Counted from the stretch's first letter, positions 31,401 to 42,531 are shown. The stretch: 64,000 nt of DNA from Echiichthys vipera (GCA_963691815.1 OY829662.1:22308562-22372561), one strand, 5' to 3'. Notes: generated from the letters alone by a model not told the origin. Numbers and translations: made by a program.

Positions 31401-33482
31401 GTAGTGAAGTCTCCTGCAGACTACTAGAGATGGATTCAAGTCAATTATTTTTTTCAATTCAGTGTTTTAATGTTAAATGAACACTTATATCAATGAATAT
31501 GTCAGATTAACCCCATAACGATTTCTAAAATAATTAAGAATAACTGTTGACAAATATCAAGTTTGTTTAACTTCCCATTAATATGCAGATAGCTTTATGC
31601 ATACATTTCCAAATTCCATATTTCTTTGTTTGTTTGTTTATTTGGATCCCCTTTAGCTTCAGTGTGGCTAGAAGCTATTCTTCCAGGGGTCCTGCAGTTT
31701 TAGATTGTGACAATACAATTTACACAATCACATTAAACACAATATTAAAACATTAAACATTACATCACATCACACAAAACACAACTCAAATAGTGACAGA
31801 ATTATAACTGATGCAATAAACAAAAAACAGACATTAAACGACTCCAAATGAATCTATACCTAAAGAATTAGTGATAAAAAAAGCCTGTGTGACCAACTCA
31901 CGACAAGAACTAGCATTAGATACTAAAGTTTTATTGAATGTAATATTCTTAAAATGAAGTGAGAAGTCTTCAGCTGTAACGTGGAGCAGTGAATTGAACG
32001 CATGTGTTAATTTGCATTCACAACTCTGTTTAGATTAATAACAAGGATTTCACTGATTTTAAGTTCAACAGGGAAACCTTCTTTGGTAGACAAGATGTCC
32101 ACGACTGCAGCTGGGGTCTCCACAATGAATAAACTAGAATCAGCATCAGTCAGACCATAATTAATTTATGAACGTCGTGGCCCTGTGGCGTCCTCTTACC
32201 CCTCCAAATCATTGTTGAGCTGGTCACAGAAGGCATGGATGCTGCTCCATTCTGTGTCTCTGTTCAGTGGGTTTGTGGCTTTGTCTGAAACAGAAGCAAA
32301 TGAGATGTTAAACAACAGAAGTGATGGACGTTACTTAATCTTTCCTTTATTGTCCACAATATAAAAAGTTGTCTTTGGCTTCACCGTATAAACTCACACA
32401 ATAACACGCATTAACAGGTCATTCAATACACAATCAAAGAGTAAACTTCCGCTTCACTGCATTACATCAAATATTGTTATTCTAATATTAGAATACATAT
32501 GTCTGAGGTGCTGGTTACAGTAATTGCTGATATGAAATAACTTCCTAGTGCTGAAGGTTGCATCCTCTTTCTAAATTGACCTTAACAGTGAACATCTCTA
32601 CCTGGTCAGGTAGCTTATGTTTTTTTACACTCAGCTGCCACTTTATTAGGTACACCCATCTAAAATAAAGCAGTCCTTTTGTAGCTGTTATACCAAAATA
32701 TTAGGGACACCTCTGAATACAATGCAATGACATTCAACAGAACCACAACAACACATTCATGGAGGTACGGTTAGGGATCATTACACCACTATTATTGTTT
32801 TAGGCTTGTATTATATTAGCTAGCAGGTTCTTACCTAGCAACTGAGTGTTTTGTTGTTAATGTACTAAATTAATTAACTAAACATCAATATTCGCACCAT
32901 GTTGACTTATAATGTTTAAGCTTTCTCACACACAAAAGAAATTGCTAAGCACTTAAGAAACCGCTCCAGACATTCCGAGTGACTCCATGATTCAGAGCCA
33001 TAAATCTGTGTCACATAACCCCAGCATGTCACCGGGCAGAGACACAGACAGGGCAGGTCCTCGGTAGCTAGTCCTCGGTCGGTCTCGTCTAGAACTTTCT
33101 TAAAAGGCCAAAGCTTTGCCGTAATCATAATCTAACCTCTGTGACCGAAAATGGGGCCCCCTGATCACCTCATCGCCAACTACCGATCTGAGCTATCGTG
33201 CCGCAGGGCTAAAGCTACGTCCGGCTGGGTTGTGTGTTGACAGCTGGCAGGCACAGCAGCTCCGGAGCTAACGCTAGCTTAGCACCCTGATGTGGCGGCA
33301 GGGTCCGGGTCCCCTCTGCAGGGACACTCGCGGCTCCACTGGGCTGTCATGTCATCTACAATCAGTCGCGGATAATTATGAGTGAGTGCCTGGCTCTGCA
33401 GGCGATACCTGCTCTGTAGAGATAGTTTAAAGCACTCACTGATACGAGACTCCAAACTCTCCGTTTCTGGCGGCGCAGCCAT
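22445..33482 (-). CDS. gga1: ADP-ribosylation factor-binding protein GGA1 (17 exons)
   Basis: This is a monomeric clathrin adaptor at the trans-Golgi/endosome that sorts acidic-dileucine cargo and binds ARF-GTP. Minus-strand exons, 5' to 3': 33482-33440, 32284-32200, 31358-31283, 30871-30773, 30688-30565, 30019-29919, 29735-29655, 29245-29108, 27812-27731, 25994-25881, 25741-25589, 25423-25350, 25196-25009, 24586-24360, 24257-24088, 23949-23839 and 22555-22445, giving 658 residues (human GGA1 639). Domains: VHS (about 1-145, with ATRLLAHKIQSPQEWEA), GAT (about 165-300), hinge with clathrin-box-like LLDLSGLD and the internal LLDDELMSLG, and GAE ear (about 530-658, ending FPPPETWGNL). The LDELDLLGKTLMQQSLPPE block and the synteny favour GGA1 over GGA2/3. 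The ATG gives MAAPPETESLESRI, matching the family start. Introns hold many repeats. Confidence 0.95.
22830..23105 (+). mobile_element. LINE-like 3' tail in the gga1 intron before the last exon
   Basis: The segment ends AATAAACGCTTTGAATCTTGAATC, a short tandemly repeated tail typical of fish non-LTR retrotransposon 3' ends. The upstream part lacks a recognisable reverse transcriptase frame. Family and left boundary are not certain. Confidence 0.5.
27905..28550. mobile_element. hAT-type MITE (same family as 3315-3536) with a nested LINE fragment
   Basis: The ends TAGGGCTGAAACAATTACTC and ATAGCTACAGCCCTA match the 3315-3536 element, including the shared block CCGATTAATCGATGGAATAA. The flanks CTGTAACC (27897-27904) and CTGTAAGC (28551-28558) are a 7-of-8 target duplication. 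A reverse transcriptase fragment occupies the middle. Located in a gga1 intron. Confidence 0.8.
28103..28389 (-). pseudogene. LINE reverse transcriptase fragment nested in the hAT element
   Basis: On the minus strand a short open frame contains FPVPQGSVLGPVLF and the catalytic-type motif YADDTQLYI, typical of fish L2/Rex-like non-LTR reverse transcriptases. Only about 95 residues remain, so it is a dead fragment. An ATA-repeat tail lies at 28083-28101. The exact LINE clade cannot be settled by eye. Confidence 0.75.
30118..30412 (-). mobile_element. non-LTR retrotransposon 3' fragment in gga1 intron
   Basis: The segment starts TCATCTCATCTTCATCCTC and contains GGGGTCGGGTTGCGGGGGCA and CCTCCTCCCAGCTGGACGT. 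It is a shorter and more damaged copy of the insert at 54447-54877, in the same orientation. The minus strand is the element's sense strand, because the longer copy encodes a C-terminal reverse-transcriptase-like tail on that strand. Confidence 0.7.
30452..30511 (+). repeat. LINE-type 3' tail (copy 1)
   Basis: The segment contains GCGGGAGTCATCCCAAAGG followed by CAATAAAGAGAAG and an AAGTCT-type tail. A close copy is found at 36930-36990 in micall1. It looks like the 3' terminus of a severely 5'-truncated retrotransposon. Confidence 0.6.
31620..31770. repeat. dispersed repeat in gga1 intron
   Basis: A TTTG/GTTT repeat is followed by ATTTGGATCCCCTTTAGCTT and GGGTCCTGCAGTTTTAGATT, resembling a widespread fish retroelement end. 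Boundaries and family are not determined. Confidence 0.4.
32628..32710. repeat. dispersed repeat with CACTTTATTAGGTACACC
   Basis: The motif CACTTTATTAGGTACACC is a hallmark of a common vertebrate/fish interspersed repeat. The copy is short and degraded and lies in gga1 intron 1. Confidence 0.5.
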
Positions 33483-33509
33483 CACTGCGAGATTTATGTG
33501 GTGCGGCGG

Positions 33510-33519
33510 TCTCGCGAGA
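33510..33519. promoter_or_regulatory. gga1: TCTCGCGAGA element in the gga1 promoter
   Basis: A perfect 10-bp palindrome TCTCGCGAGA lies 28 bases upstream of the gga1 ATG, inside a short CpG-rich stretch. This is the known CGCG core-promoter element of vertebrate housekeeping genes, bound by BANP. Its activity here is inferred from sequence identity and position. Confidence 0.7.
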
Positions 33520-33608
33520 GACGCACGAGAAGAGACACAGAGCTAGAGTGCATAGAAGAAACATTTAAGCATACATGTTTAACATATTCGTATAGTACGT
33601 ACGAAAAA

Positions 33609-33610
<2 letters not shown>

Positions 33611-33643
<33 letters not shown>
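33611..33643. repeat. (AT)n microsatellite
   Basis: About 33 bp of alternating A and T lie upstream of gga1, on the intergenic side. Confidence 0.95.
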
Positions 33644-33645
<2 letters not shown>

Positions 33646-33794
33646 TCCATCCATCATCATTATTATATGTGTACATTTGCCGTGTGTGTCGCCGTTTGTT
33701 TTAATATGCATGTTTACTCAACTTTCAAAGAGTGAATTGAAGCTGGGGGAAGATGCTGAAAAATATATATTACGAAAATACATAAAATCAAATT

Positions 33795-33849
33795 ATTATT
33801 ATTATTATTAATAGTAGTAGTAGTAGTAGAAGTAGTAGTAGTAGTAGTT
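33795..33849. repeat. (ATT)n/(TAG)n compound microsatellite
   Basis: Trinucleotide units switch from ATT to TAG/AGT, with one GAA interruption. Confidence 0.9.
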
Positions 33850-34293
33850 ATCTTATTAGTGTTATTATTGTGAACATTATTATAACATATAACTTATAAT
33901 AATAATTATTAATATTAATATAAAATATACTTAATAATATAGCATATTTATTGAAATCGTATTTGCCATGCCCATTTTTCTAATTGCCTGCCAGGCAAAA
34001 CATCATTCATTACGTCATAAGCTTGAATGTTTGTTTTTAACAATGCTTATAATGGAAAACAGAAATATTAAATCTAATTATTACTGCATTAATAAAATAA
34101 AGGAAGTATATACCGAAGTTGTTAATTATTTATTTGACGTTTGCCGTAGTATTGCCAGTGTATTTTTAAAGACATCTTGTAAAAGGCGGTCCCCAAGCTC
34201 GTGATGTGATGCTCATGACCCCACACTGACATTATGAAGTAATGTAATTCTATCAAAAGCCTGTGAATGTTCTCTTTTGTCCAGGTCCTCGTT

Positions 34294-34445
34294 ATCCCCG
34301 CAGCAATTTCAGTCTAAACCAACTGGACTTGGTTATTGCTTATTTTGTTTTGTTCTATTTATTTATATTTTTATTTTGTTATTATTATTTATTTATTTAA
34401 AAATAACCAAGTCCAGTTTCTTTTGACTGAAATTGCTTTGGGGAT
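34294..34445. repeat. inverted repeat, about 44-bp arms (hairpin or MITE remnant)
   Basis: The left arm at 34294-34337 (starting ATCCCCGCAGCAATTTCAGT) and the right arm at 34403-34445 are reverse complements with a few mismatches. An AT-rich loop of about 65 bp separates them. No target duplication was recognised. Confidence 0.75.
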
Positions 34446-35394
34446 TCTATCAAAACCATTTCTATGATCCCAGAGCTGCGTCAAGAGAGAAAACGGAACT
34501 ATACCGGAATAAACCCTTTCAAAATTAAAGCAGCGCATGCCATTTGGTTAAGCCAAGGTGCACTTACTTAGTATTTTTAATACAAATATCATCTTTAGCC
34601 TCTTATTTTGCAAGACTTGAATAATTAATGCTTCTTTAAGCCTAGTTTCATTGAATTTATTTGACCGGAAGTACTAATGAACTTCAATAATGACAAAATA
34701 TTTTCAGCTCTACAACTGGACGTGTTTGTCAAAGTATCATGTTGAAGAATAAAACTGAAGCAAGAGCGGGAAGGAAGGACTGAAATTAGCAAATTACCCG
34801 TTTTAATTTTGAAAAATGATATTACTATATTCAGGTGCCAGGCAGTGAAAAACAAAGAAGAGCCACCTGTAACCAGAAACCTCCTCTTCCTAATTATAGA
34901 GAAGCAGCTCTGTGTCTCCCTCCAGCGGCAGCGATGGTGAACTTCACAGGTGGAGCACAACAAGAAGGACTACAAAGTAACGGGATTTGATTGGAAACGT
35001 GCAGCCGTTTTATTAACTCGGTTAGGAGTCATAGGATCACTGCGGATGTTTCTGAGGACACCCCGCCTCATTCAGGGGCTCGATGGTGCTGAAAAAGTGC
35101 TGTGGGTGAAGTAGACCGTCACCGTCGGCTGTGGCCGGACGCACTGAAGCAAGGTGAAGCCGCTTTAATGCGCCTTCGTAACAGGAGGGAACTGTAACTT
35201 CCTTCCTGCTGCTTCACCAACTCGATGCCCGAGTGTCGCCGCAGGTCTTCTGCAGCTAGAAGAAAGAATGAAAGTGGGTATAAATGCTCGTTTCCTGTTT
35301 CCTCCTCACAGCCGGACCTGCTCGGGTTTACTTGAGCTCCTCCGACTATAAAGTGCCATGTTCAGCGGCTCGCGTGTCAAGTCTCATGCAAGGA

Positions 35395-38300
35395 ATGGCA
35401 TCGCCCAAAGTTATACGAGACTGGTGCCGCGTCACCTGCGCCGACTACCCCGATGTGGAAATTAAGAACATGTCAACTTCATTCAGGGATGGACTCGCAT
35501 TCTGCGCCATCATCCACAAACACCGCCCTGACCTGATGTGAGTAGACCTGTGGTGTCACAGAGCTGTGTGGGCTGCAGGTGCAAACTCAGGACGGTGCTG
35601 CAAGTCTGCTGCACGATGAGGACACGCACTCACACTGTAAACATGTGGTCTGTCCTTGTCTGTCTGGGGGTCCTGTCCTGAGGTTTATTTGTCTCGACTG
35701 GGCTGCACCAGGTGGACTATGTGCTGTCTAATCTGGAGCAGAGCTGCACACTGTCTAATCTGCTCTCATGTGCTTAATCTGCCTCTGTCTCTCTGTGTAG
35801 TCTTTTCTTGTCCACTTTAATGGGATTAGTTTGTCTGTTTTGCCTTTTTAAATGCTTATTCAATCTCTGATCTTGAACTGCATTGTGTGCATGCAGTGCT
35901 TTATGTCTGTGGAGTCTCCAGGCGACAGTTTTGTTTGTTTGTTTGATTTAGTTTTTTCCTCTTCAATGAATCAATGCCTCCACTTTCCTCTCTTTGCTCC
36001 AGAGTTTTCAGCTCCCTCTCCAAAGATAACGTGTATCAAAATAACAAACTGGTGAGTCATTTTACATCTATGGTTGCACACAAACCACAGTGCAAGTGTC
36101 TCTCTCTTAACTCTGTTTGGCTTTTATTTACCAGCACTTACACTGTAAAAACAGTTTGACAGTCGTCCACCTCCAGTCTTTGTTTATTGTTCCTTGTTTC
36201 CTGCAGGCATTTGAGATCGCAGAGAGGAAGCTGGGCATCCCTGCACTGCTGGACCCAAAGGACATGGTTTCCACCAAGGTGCCTGATTGTTTGAGCGTCA
36301 TCACTTACCTTTCCCAGTACTACTACTTCTTCAGCAGGAAGTCTTATGGTGTGTTGAGTATAATCTTTCCTGTTTTATAGCTCTTTATCAGATGCTTTTA
36401 TTTGTAGCTACTCGCAGAAAATCAGCAAGCTGAGGGATATTGTCTTGCTCAAAAGCACTTGATTATGTACTTGATAACATGATTATTGAAGGACACTTAA
36501 CAGGTCCCTAGGATCTATGATACAATAAACACAAATGCATGCCCCCTGAGGCATTGCCTTTAAAGGTCTGATATTGTAAAATGTGAGACAATTTGTCTTT
36601 TCTTGTTATAAAGCAGGTGGAGGTGCAATATAAATACTGTAAAAGTATCAAAACGCTCAATCCACAGAGAAACACACACACACACAGACCGTATTCAGAA
36701 ATTGTGTCTTTAAGCAAGCCGTCTGGGCTTCTGCACAGTTGTGATGTCACAACATTACTATATATAGGTAGAAAGTGCTGCTACAATGATGTTACAGTCA
36801 ATCAAGGATTGCAGACCCTGACATGCAGACCAATCAGAGCAGAGCAGGGGGTCTTAAAGAGACAGGCGCTAAAACAGTGTTTTAGACAGGCTGTATGAGA
36901 AACATTATGTGCGTTTGAACATTAACTCAATTTCCTTGCGGGAGTCATCCCAAATGATCAATAAAGAGAAGTCTAAGTCTAAGTCATATTAAAGCATGTA
37001 AACATGTTCTAGTAGAAACTAAAAATACAAGTATGAACCTAAACATGAGCGGGATAGGGGACCTTTAAGTGGCACCTGCTTTATTATCAGTATTTTGACT
37101 GCACATTCTCCTTTACTCATGACATCATGTAAATTAAATATTTCACATATAGCTTACATCCAAACTTCTTGTTTTACCCAACCTGTGCCCCATTTGCATG
37201 TAATGCCTTCTCTTGACTTTGCAGCAGGTCTTGCCAGTTTAAGGTCATCACATGTCACAAAGAGTAAATCTCCTGATGGCGTGAAACCCCTGAAGGTAAT
37301 TTTAACACACATGTATTCCCAGTGTGAACATATTTGTTTTCTGATGCTCCTTGTCATCTCAGCTGCCGGTTTCTCTTCTCTCCCTCTTCAGAGCTCAACT
37401 TATCTGGAAATCAGTCGAGAAGATCGTTTATCCAACACAAGGCCACGGACAGTGTGTAACTTGTGTTTTAAGCCTGTCCACCTTATACAGAGACATTTCA
37501 CTGACGGGAAGGTCTACCATCGCAGCTGTTTCAGGTAACAGCACAGTTCATAAGGTAAACACTGCCTGCTTCTTGTTGCTTCTGTTAGTGTCTGAATCCA
37601 GGTTTATCCGGACTATGTAGAACTGGTTGAGACAGGCTGCAGTTTACACTTAAGAATGCGTTTCAGATGCGTTTCAAGTGACCGCTGTAATCATATTTGA
37701 CATCCCTACACACATACTGTATGCGTATAGCTGAAGGAATCTGTATCTGTGCACAGCCGCACAGTGAGAGACGAGAACTGGATTTGTTTTTCTTTGGTTT
37801 TAAATCGTCAAAGGATTTTCTGCAGATCATTTGGATTATAATACTTGCAGGTAAATTATGTCATTACTCTTTTTTCCTGTTAATATGCATTAAGGATGCT
37901 TTCACAGCAACGCACATCACCTTTGTGTTTCAGATGCAGAGTGTGCTGCAGCACTCTTTTACCGGGGTCCTACACACAGGGGGCTGATGACGGCTCCTTG
38001 ATCTGCACTCACCACATAACAGACTGTAATAGTACTCATGTTGACCTCGCTCAGCAAGTTAGAGCTACTGAGAATCTGCCCAAATGTAAGTTTCAGACGG
38101 ATTGCTTTTCTCTGGGCGGTTCGACAATCAGCGACGTCCCTCATTACACTAAGAAAACAGAGTCACAGGACGGACTGGTTTGTAAAACAGCAGAGCCAGA
38201 GGGGAAAGACAGACAAGAGAGGAGCAGAGACAATAGAGACTCAACTGTGGTAGAGAAGCCACCGCATCCTCCACCCAGAGTTAAAGACAGGACCGTCAAA

Positions 38301-41300
38301 GAAGCTGGAAAAGCTGAACCCTCTCTGGTAGAAGGCGAAATACAACAGGAAGTGACAAAGACTAGAGAGCACTCTGAACACTCCTCAGCGTGTGTACAAG
38401 TGACAGAAGGAAGTAGCCGGCCTGTACCAGCACCCAGGCGAATGTTAGAGTCTTCGGTAGTCCCTGTTCCTGCACCCAGGACCAAATCCAGCTCCCCTGC
38501 TGCAGGTAAATAAGCACTATATTAATGAACTGTAACTGCTTAGGGGTTGTTTTAACCACTTTCTGCGTGTATGTATGTGGATGTTGCAAGTTTTTTTGTT
38601 TTTCTCTCCGTCTGTCTGCGCAGGCAGTTCATCCAACCAACATCCATGTTCACCCAACTCATCTCGCATGTGAGTGTACGGCAAGAGTTTGTATCAGACA
38701 AACATCTCCTTTCTTATTCTCAGCATACCTCTCTCACTTACGAATATATTCAATTGACAACAATCACACATATAAACATTTTAATCTTAAAAAAGGGAAT
38801 ACAAATTATGAAAAAAGTTTAGAAATTAAGTTTTAACAAAGCTAAATGTAGGAAAAATCCTAAGCATCACATATAAGGCACTATATGAAAACTTGAAATT
38901 ATCATAATAATAATTACTGATTTCCTCAGATGTGGAGTAATCCCTTAAAGCGCCTGTTGTCTTTTCCCCTGGCAGCAGCAGCCCGACCAGCGGCAATCCT
39001 AAAGTGCACACCAACCATCCATGGATGACCATCATCCATCCCGGACCCTGGACACAGCTGCCCCCTGCTCCCCCTCCAGTACCCACTCCTCGATCCAAAT
39101 CTGTCTCCAAGCTGCGGAAGTCATGGTACAAACCCATAGTGGCTGCTCCCAATCCATTTGCAGAGGAGGTGGATGAGGACACTCAGGAAGAGGGCACTAA
39201 ACCTGAGCCTGCGGAGCAAACTGAGCCCTCCGCCACAGCCATCCAGTCAGGGAATGGAAGCAATCTGACAAATAAATCAGGGGACACGGATGCTGAAAAT
39301 ACCCCCATTAAATCCACAACTGATGATGCTGATGTGGGAGCTTCAAAGGAACATGCTGGAGATACTAGTCAGACTGGTTTATCAGATTTGGATGAAACTA
39401 GAACAACAGGAGGTGTGCCGCCAGATGTGACTGGTGCAGCAGCAGTGCCGTGTGCCTCTTCAGATGAAGCACAGAGTGACATTTTACCCAGAAGTCTTTC
39501 TGTTCCAGCTATCACATCTGCTTCCTCTCAAAGTTCCCTTTGGTATTTTGACTCGACAGGGACAAATGAACCTGATCAGGTCATGTCATGTCAAAGTAAG
39601 GTATGAAGACAGATAATAATGACATCTAACATGAATGTCTTCTTCTGCAGTCACAGACTTATAACCACAATACTTCAAGACAACAAGTTTCTTTCTATTT
39701 TTAGCTGGCCTGCAAAGATAATCCCTTCGATCGAAAACCTGCAATGTCCAAATCAATGTCCTGTCAGACCCTCCGATCTACACGGGCCCCTGCACCCGGA
39801 CATGGCTTCCCACTCATCAGGAGGAAGGTAAAGCGGCTGGATTTCGAACGCAAAGAGCAGTTTATCGATAAAAAGAACTCAATAAATGTTTATACTTATT
39901 GATATGTTTGCTCTATACATGTTGACACATTGCGTGGGTGGACACGTGTTTTCAAGTTGTCCACCTGTCTGAACATCCCATTCTTGTGAACGCAATATCT
40001 CAGGAACCCCTGGAGGGAATTTTGGGGTTCAAAGGTCAAGGTCACTGTGATGTCACAAAACACACATTTACTCATAACTCAAGACTTCTTACACTAATTA
40101 TTATTTTTTAATTATTTTTTTTTTTCTTACATTGAACACAAACGTCTAACTGGATAAAATGATGAAGTGATGACGTGTTCAAAGGTCAACTTCACTGTGA
40201 AATCATAATGTTTCTAATAATTATTATTATTATTCAACTCCATAACTCAGGCACAGAAGGGGAGACATTTGGTCAGATACTGAATTGGTGACACTAATCT
40301 TCAAACTCTTCTGTGCTGTGGGGTTGAAGATGTGTGTGAAGTGTGAATCCACGTCATACCTTTAATTCAATTCCTTCAAAGTCTTCATGGCGCATATTTT
40401 GGACGTCTGGAGAGTTTGGATGTAAACTGCAACTTGACTGAGTGGCGAAGACACACAACCACAGGGCTGTGTGTCTAGTTTGAACATTATAGACTGTAAG
40501 CATGTTCTAGTAGAAACCCAAATTACAGCCTTGTATGTTGCTTGACAGGTGCAGACAGACCTGAATGTTTCCACAGAAGGCCTGCAGGTGGAGAGTAGAG
40601 ACCTGGATAAACAACTGGAGGCACTGGAACAACGAGGAGTGAAACTGGAGAGGAATCTGAGAGACTACAAGAATGGTCCGCCAAACTGGGCCTACTGGTT
40701 CTAGACAACATTAGTCACAAAATCACAGTTTTTTGACTCTTAATACAGACGTTTGTGTATCTGTTTCAACGAGCCCTTCTTTTAATGTTTAGAGAAAGAG
40801 GAGGAACAAATGCTGATGGAGTGGTTCTCTCTTATCCAAGAGAGACATGTACTGGTGCGCAGAGATACGGAGCTGGTTTATCTGTAAGTAGACTACAGAC
40901 CAGCACGAGGCTGTTGCTCAGTATGTGTCATTGTTGATCACTTTCTCTGCAGTTTGCTCTGCATCCAAACGCTGTCCTGAGGGTTGGGATGGGAGTTTCC
41001 TTAAATGTTATGGACATTTTGTGTTATCTCAGGACAAAGCAGCAGAAGTTAGAAGAGAGACAGGCAGATGTGGAGTACAACCTCAGATGTCTCCTTAATA
41101 AACCAGGTCAGTGCGTTACTGTGTGCATCACACACGTGGCATCGCGGGAGAGAAACTCTGGAATAATTCAGGGATAAATCATGCTTTATACTGGGGACCT
41201 TTGTAATCAATAGACCCAACATTTGTAGCTTCACACATAACCAAAGCACTTTTTTGATGTGGGTCTATAAAGACTTTGGCTCTTAACAGAAGGAACAGAG

Positions 41301-42048
41301 ATAAATAAGCATATTTCTAAAGGCAAATTGTTAGAGGTTTAAATGGTCCAGTCCGATGTGTTTTTCTGTTTTAGCTGAAAGTGCCTTTGTGTTTAGGGGA
41401 ATAACACTAAATCAAGAAACCTCACCGGGTACTGTTTCCTGAATGCGGTGACTGTGATGCAGTACCAAGTGAGTGATGTACTGTGCTTTGTTTCACTAAA
41501 TGTTACGCTCCGCCGTTGTCTTCACGTTTAGAGAATGACTGGAGTCAGGAGGATCGAGGTCAAGAGCAGCAGCTGATGGATGAGCTGGTCGCCATCATCG
41601 AACAGAGGAACCTCATCGTCAGCAGCTTGGATCAGGACAGGCAGAGGTGCACAGGAAAAACATCCTTTCATGGGGCTTCTCCATGAATAGACTTTTTATG
41701 TTAAAACGCATAACTGCAACTTTGTTTTTCTGACTAGGGAAAGAGAAGAAGATATGCTTTTGGAAGCCATGATGAAGAACAAAGGTGATTTCACCAATAG
41801 CCTTTTTCATGTTGTTGTTTTTTTTCTCCTGTTCCTGTCTTACTCTGCTCTTGGATTCTCTGAAACATATTAATGCTATGAAAAAACACTCATTTCAAAA
41901 ACTGTTAAAAAATGTCTCCTCAGAGTTCAAGAAGGAAGGATTAAAAGAACTAAAGAAGTCGAAAGGAAAGTTCAAGGCCGGGAAAATGTTTAAGATGCTG
42001 AACCATAAACTGGAGAGCAGCAGGGACTCCGAGGACAAAAAGAGCTGA
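35395..42048 (+). CDS. micall1: MICAL-like protein 1 (15 exons)
   Basis: This is a scaffold on tubular recycling endosomes that links Rab GTPases to EHD proteins. Exons: 35395-35537, 36003-36051, 36207-36348, 37225-37295, 37392-37534, 37934-38505, 38624-38669, 38976-39600, 39705-39827, 40549-40675, 40793-40883, 41033-41106, 41532-41646, 41738-41784 and 41924-42048; 830 residues (human 863). Domains: calponin-homology (about 5-112), LIM (157-210; CNLC, HRSC, CRVC, CTHH), proline-rich middle, EHD-type NPF motifs (448-450 and 603-605), and a C-terminal coiled-coil bMERB domain (about 640-795) ending in a Lys-rich tail. I chose the ATG giving MASPKVIRDWC because it matches the family start and has a better context; an in-frame ATG lies three codons upstream. 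The donor of exon 10 (GTCCGC) is weak. Confidence 0.92.
36561..37078. mobile_element. MITE-like element in micall1 intron 3
   Basis: The left end TAAAGGTCTGATATTGTAAA and the right end GATAGGGGACCTTTAA are short inverted ends of a common fish hAT-like MITE. A LINE 3' tail (36930-36990) is nested near the right end. No convincing 8-bp duplication was found, so the limits are approximate. Confidence 0.5.
36930..36990 (+). repeat. LINE-type 3' tail (copy 2)
   Basis: It contains GCGGGAGTCATCCCAAATG followed by CAATAAAGAGAAG and repeated AAGTCT units, matching 30452-30511. Confidence 0.6.
39920..40290. repeat. dispersed fish repeat in micall1 intron 9
   Basis: The segment contains CAAAGGTCAAGGTCACTGTG and CAACTCCATAACTCAGG. 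Its latter part matches 2490-2625 in tmem184b. Non-coding; family not assigned. Confidence 0.55.
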
Positions 42049-42345
42049 AGTACCATCATGAGCGCAGACACTCTCACAAAAAACACACTCATACTTAGAG
42101 ATCATAATAAACGGGTTGTGGAAAACTGGAATATGATCACAATATTATATTCTTTTATTAATGTGCAGCACAGAAGTATAGACCAGATGAAACACTGTCT
42201 CAGTGCAAATGTTTCAGTGTTACCAATGTACAGTTTCTCTTCCATGTTTCTTTTCTTGCCCCATCTCCTGTATGTTTATGTTTTTTATTATTTATGACAT
42301 ACTTGTAGACAGTTGAAGTATGCAATAAATGTGTATTTGGGAAAG
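42049..42345 (+). other. micall1: micall1 3'UTR with AATAAA at 42324-42329
   Basis: A short 3'UTR follows the stop codon. AATAAA occurs in TATGCAATAAATGTG and is followed by a GT-rich stretch. Confidence 0.7.
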
Positions 42346-42495
42346 TGTAATGTGTTGTCTATGGAGAAGAATTGTATAGTTTATGTTTATACATCTTTAT
42401 GAGCCGGGCTTGACACTAACTTTTTTGCTCACCAGCTACAGTGGCTGGTGGTTTTTTAAAAGTTACTAGCCACTCAGCATTTACACTAGCCACAC

Positions 42496-42496
<1 letters not shown>

Positions 42497-42528
<32 letters not shown>
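42497..42528. repeat. (TA)n microsatellite
   Basis: About 16 TA units lie just after a dispersed repeat with TTGCTCACCAGCTACAGTGG (about 42405-42495) between micall1 and polr2f. Confidence 0.9.

Positions 42529-42531
<3 letters not shown>

Larger units (their letters stand above)
33520..35394. other. divergent intergenic region between gga1 and micall1
   Basis: No gene is seen. The region contains (AT)n at 33611-33643, (ATT)n followed by (TAG)n at about 33795-33849, and a hairpin-forming inverted repeat at 34294-34445. From about 34900 a more complex, CpG-containing segment probably includes the micall1 promoter and 5'UTR. A strong acceptor-like site (TTTCCTCCTCACAG, ending 35311) suggests a spliced 5' leader. 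Confidence 0.5.

Noticed and set aside
22445..33482. Identification as gga3 or gga2
   Set aside because: The hinge blocks LLDDELMSLG and LDELDLLGKTLMQQSLPPE and the 22q13-type neighbours fit GGA1 best.
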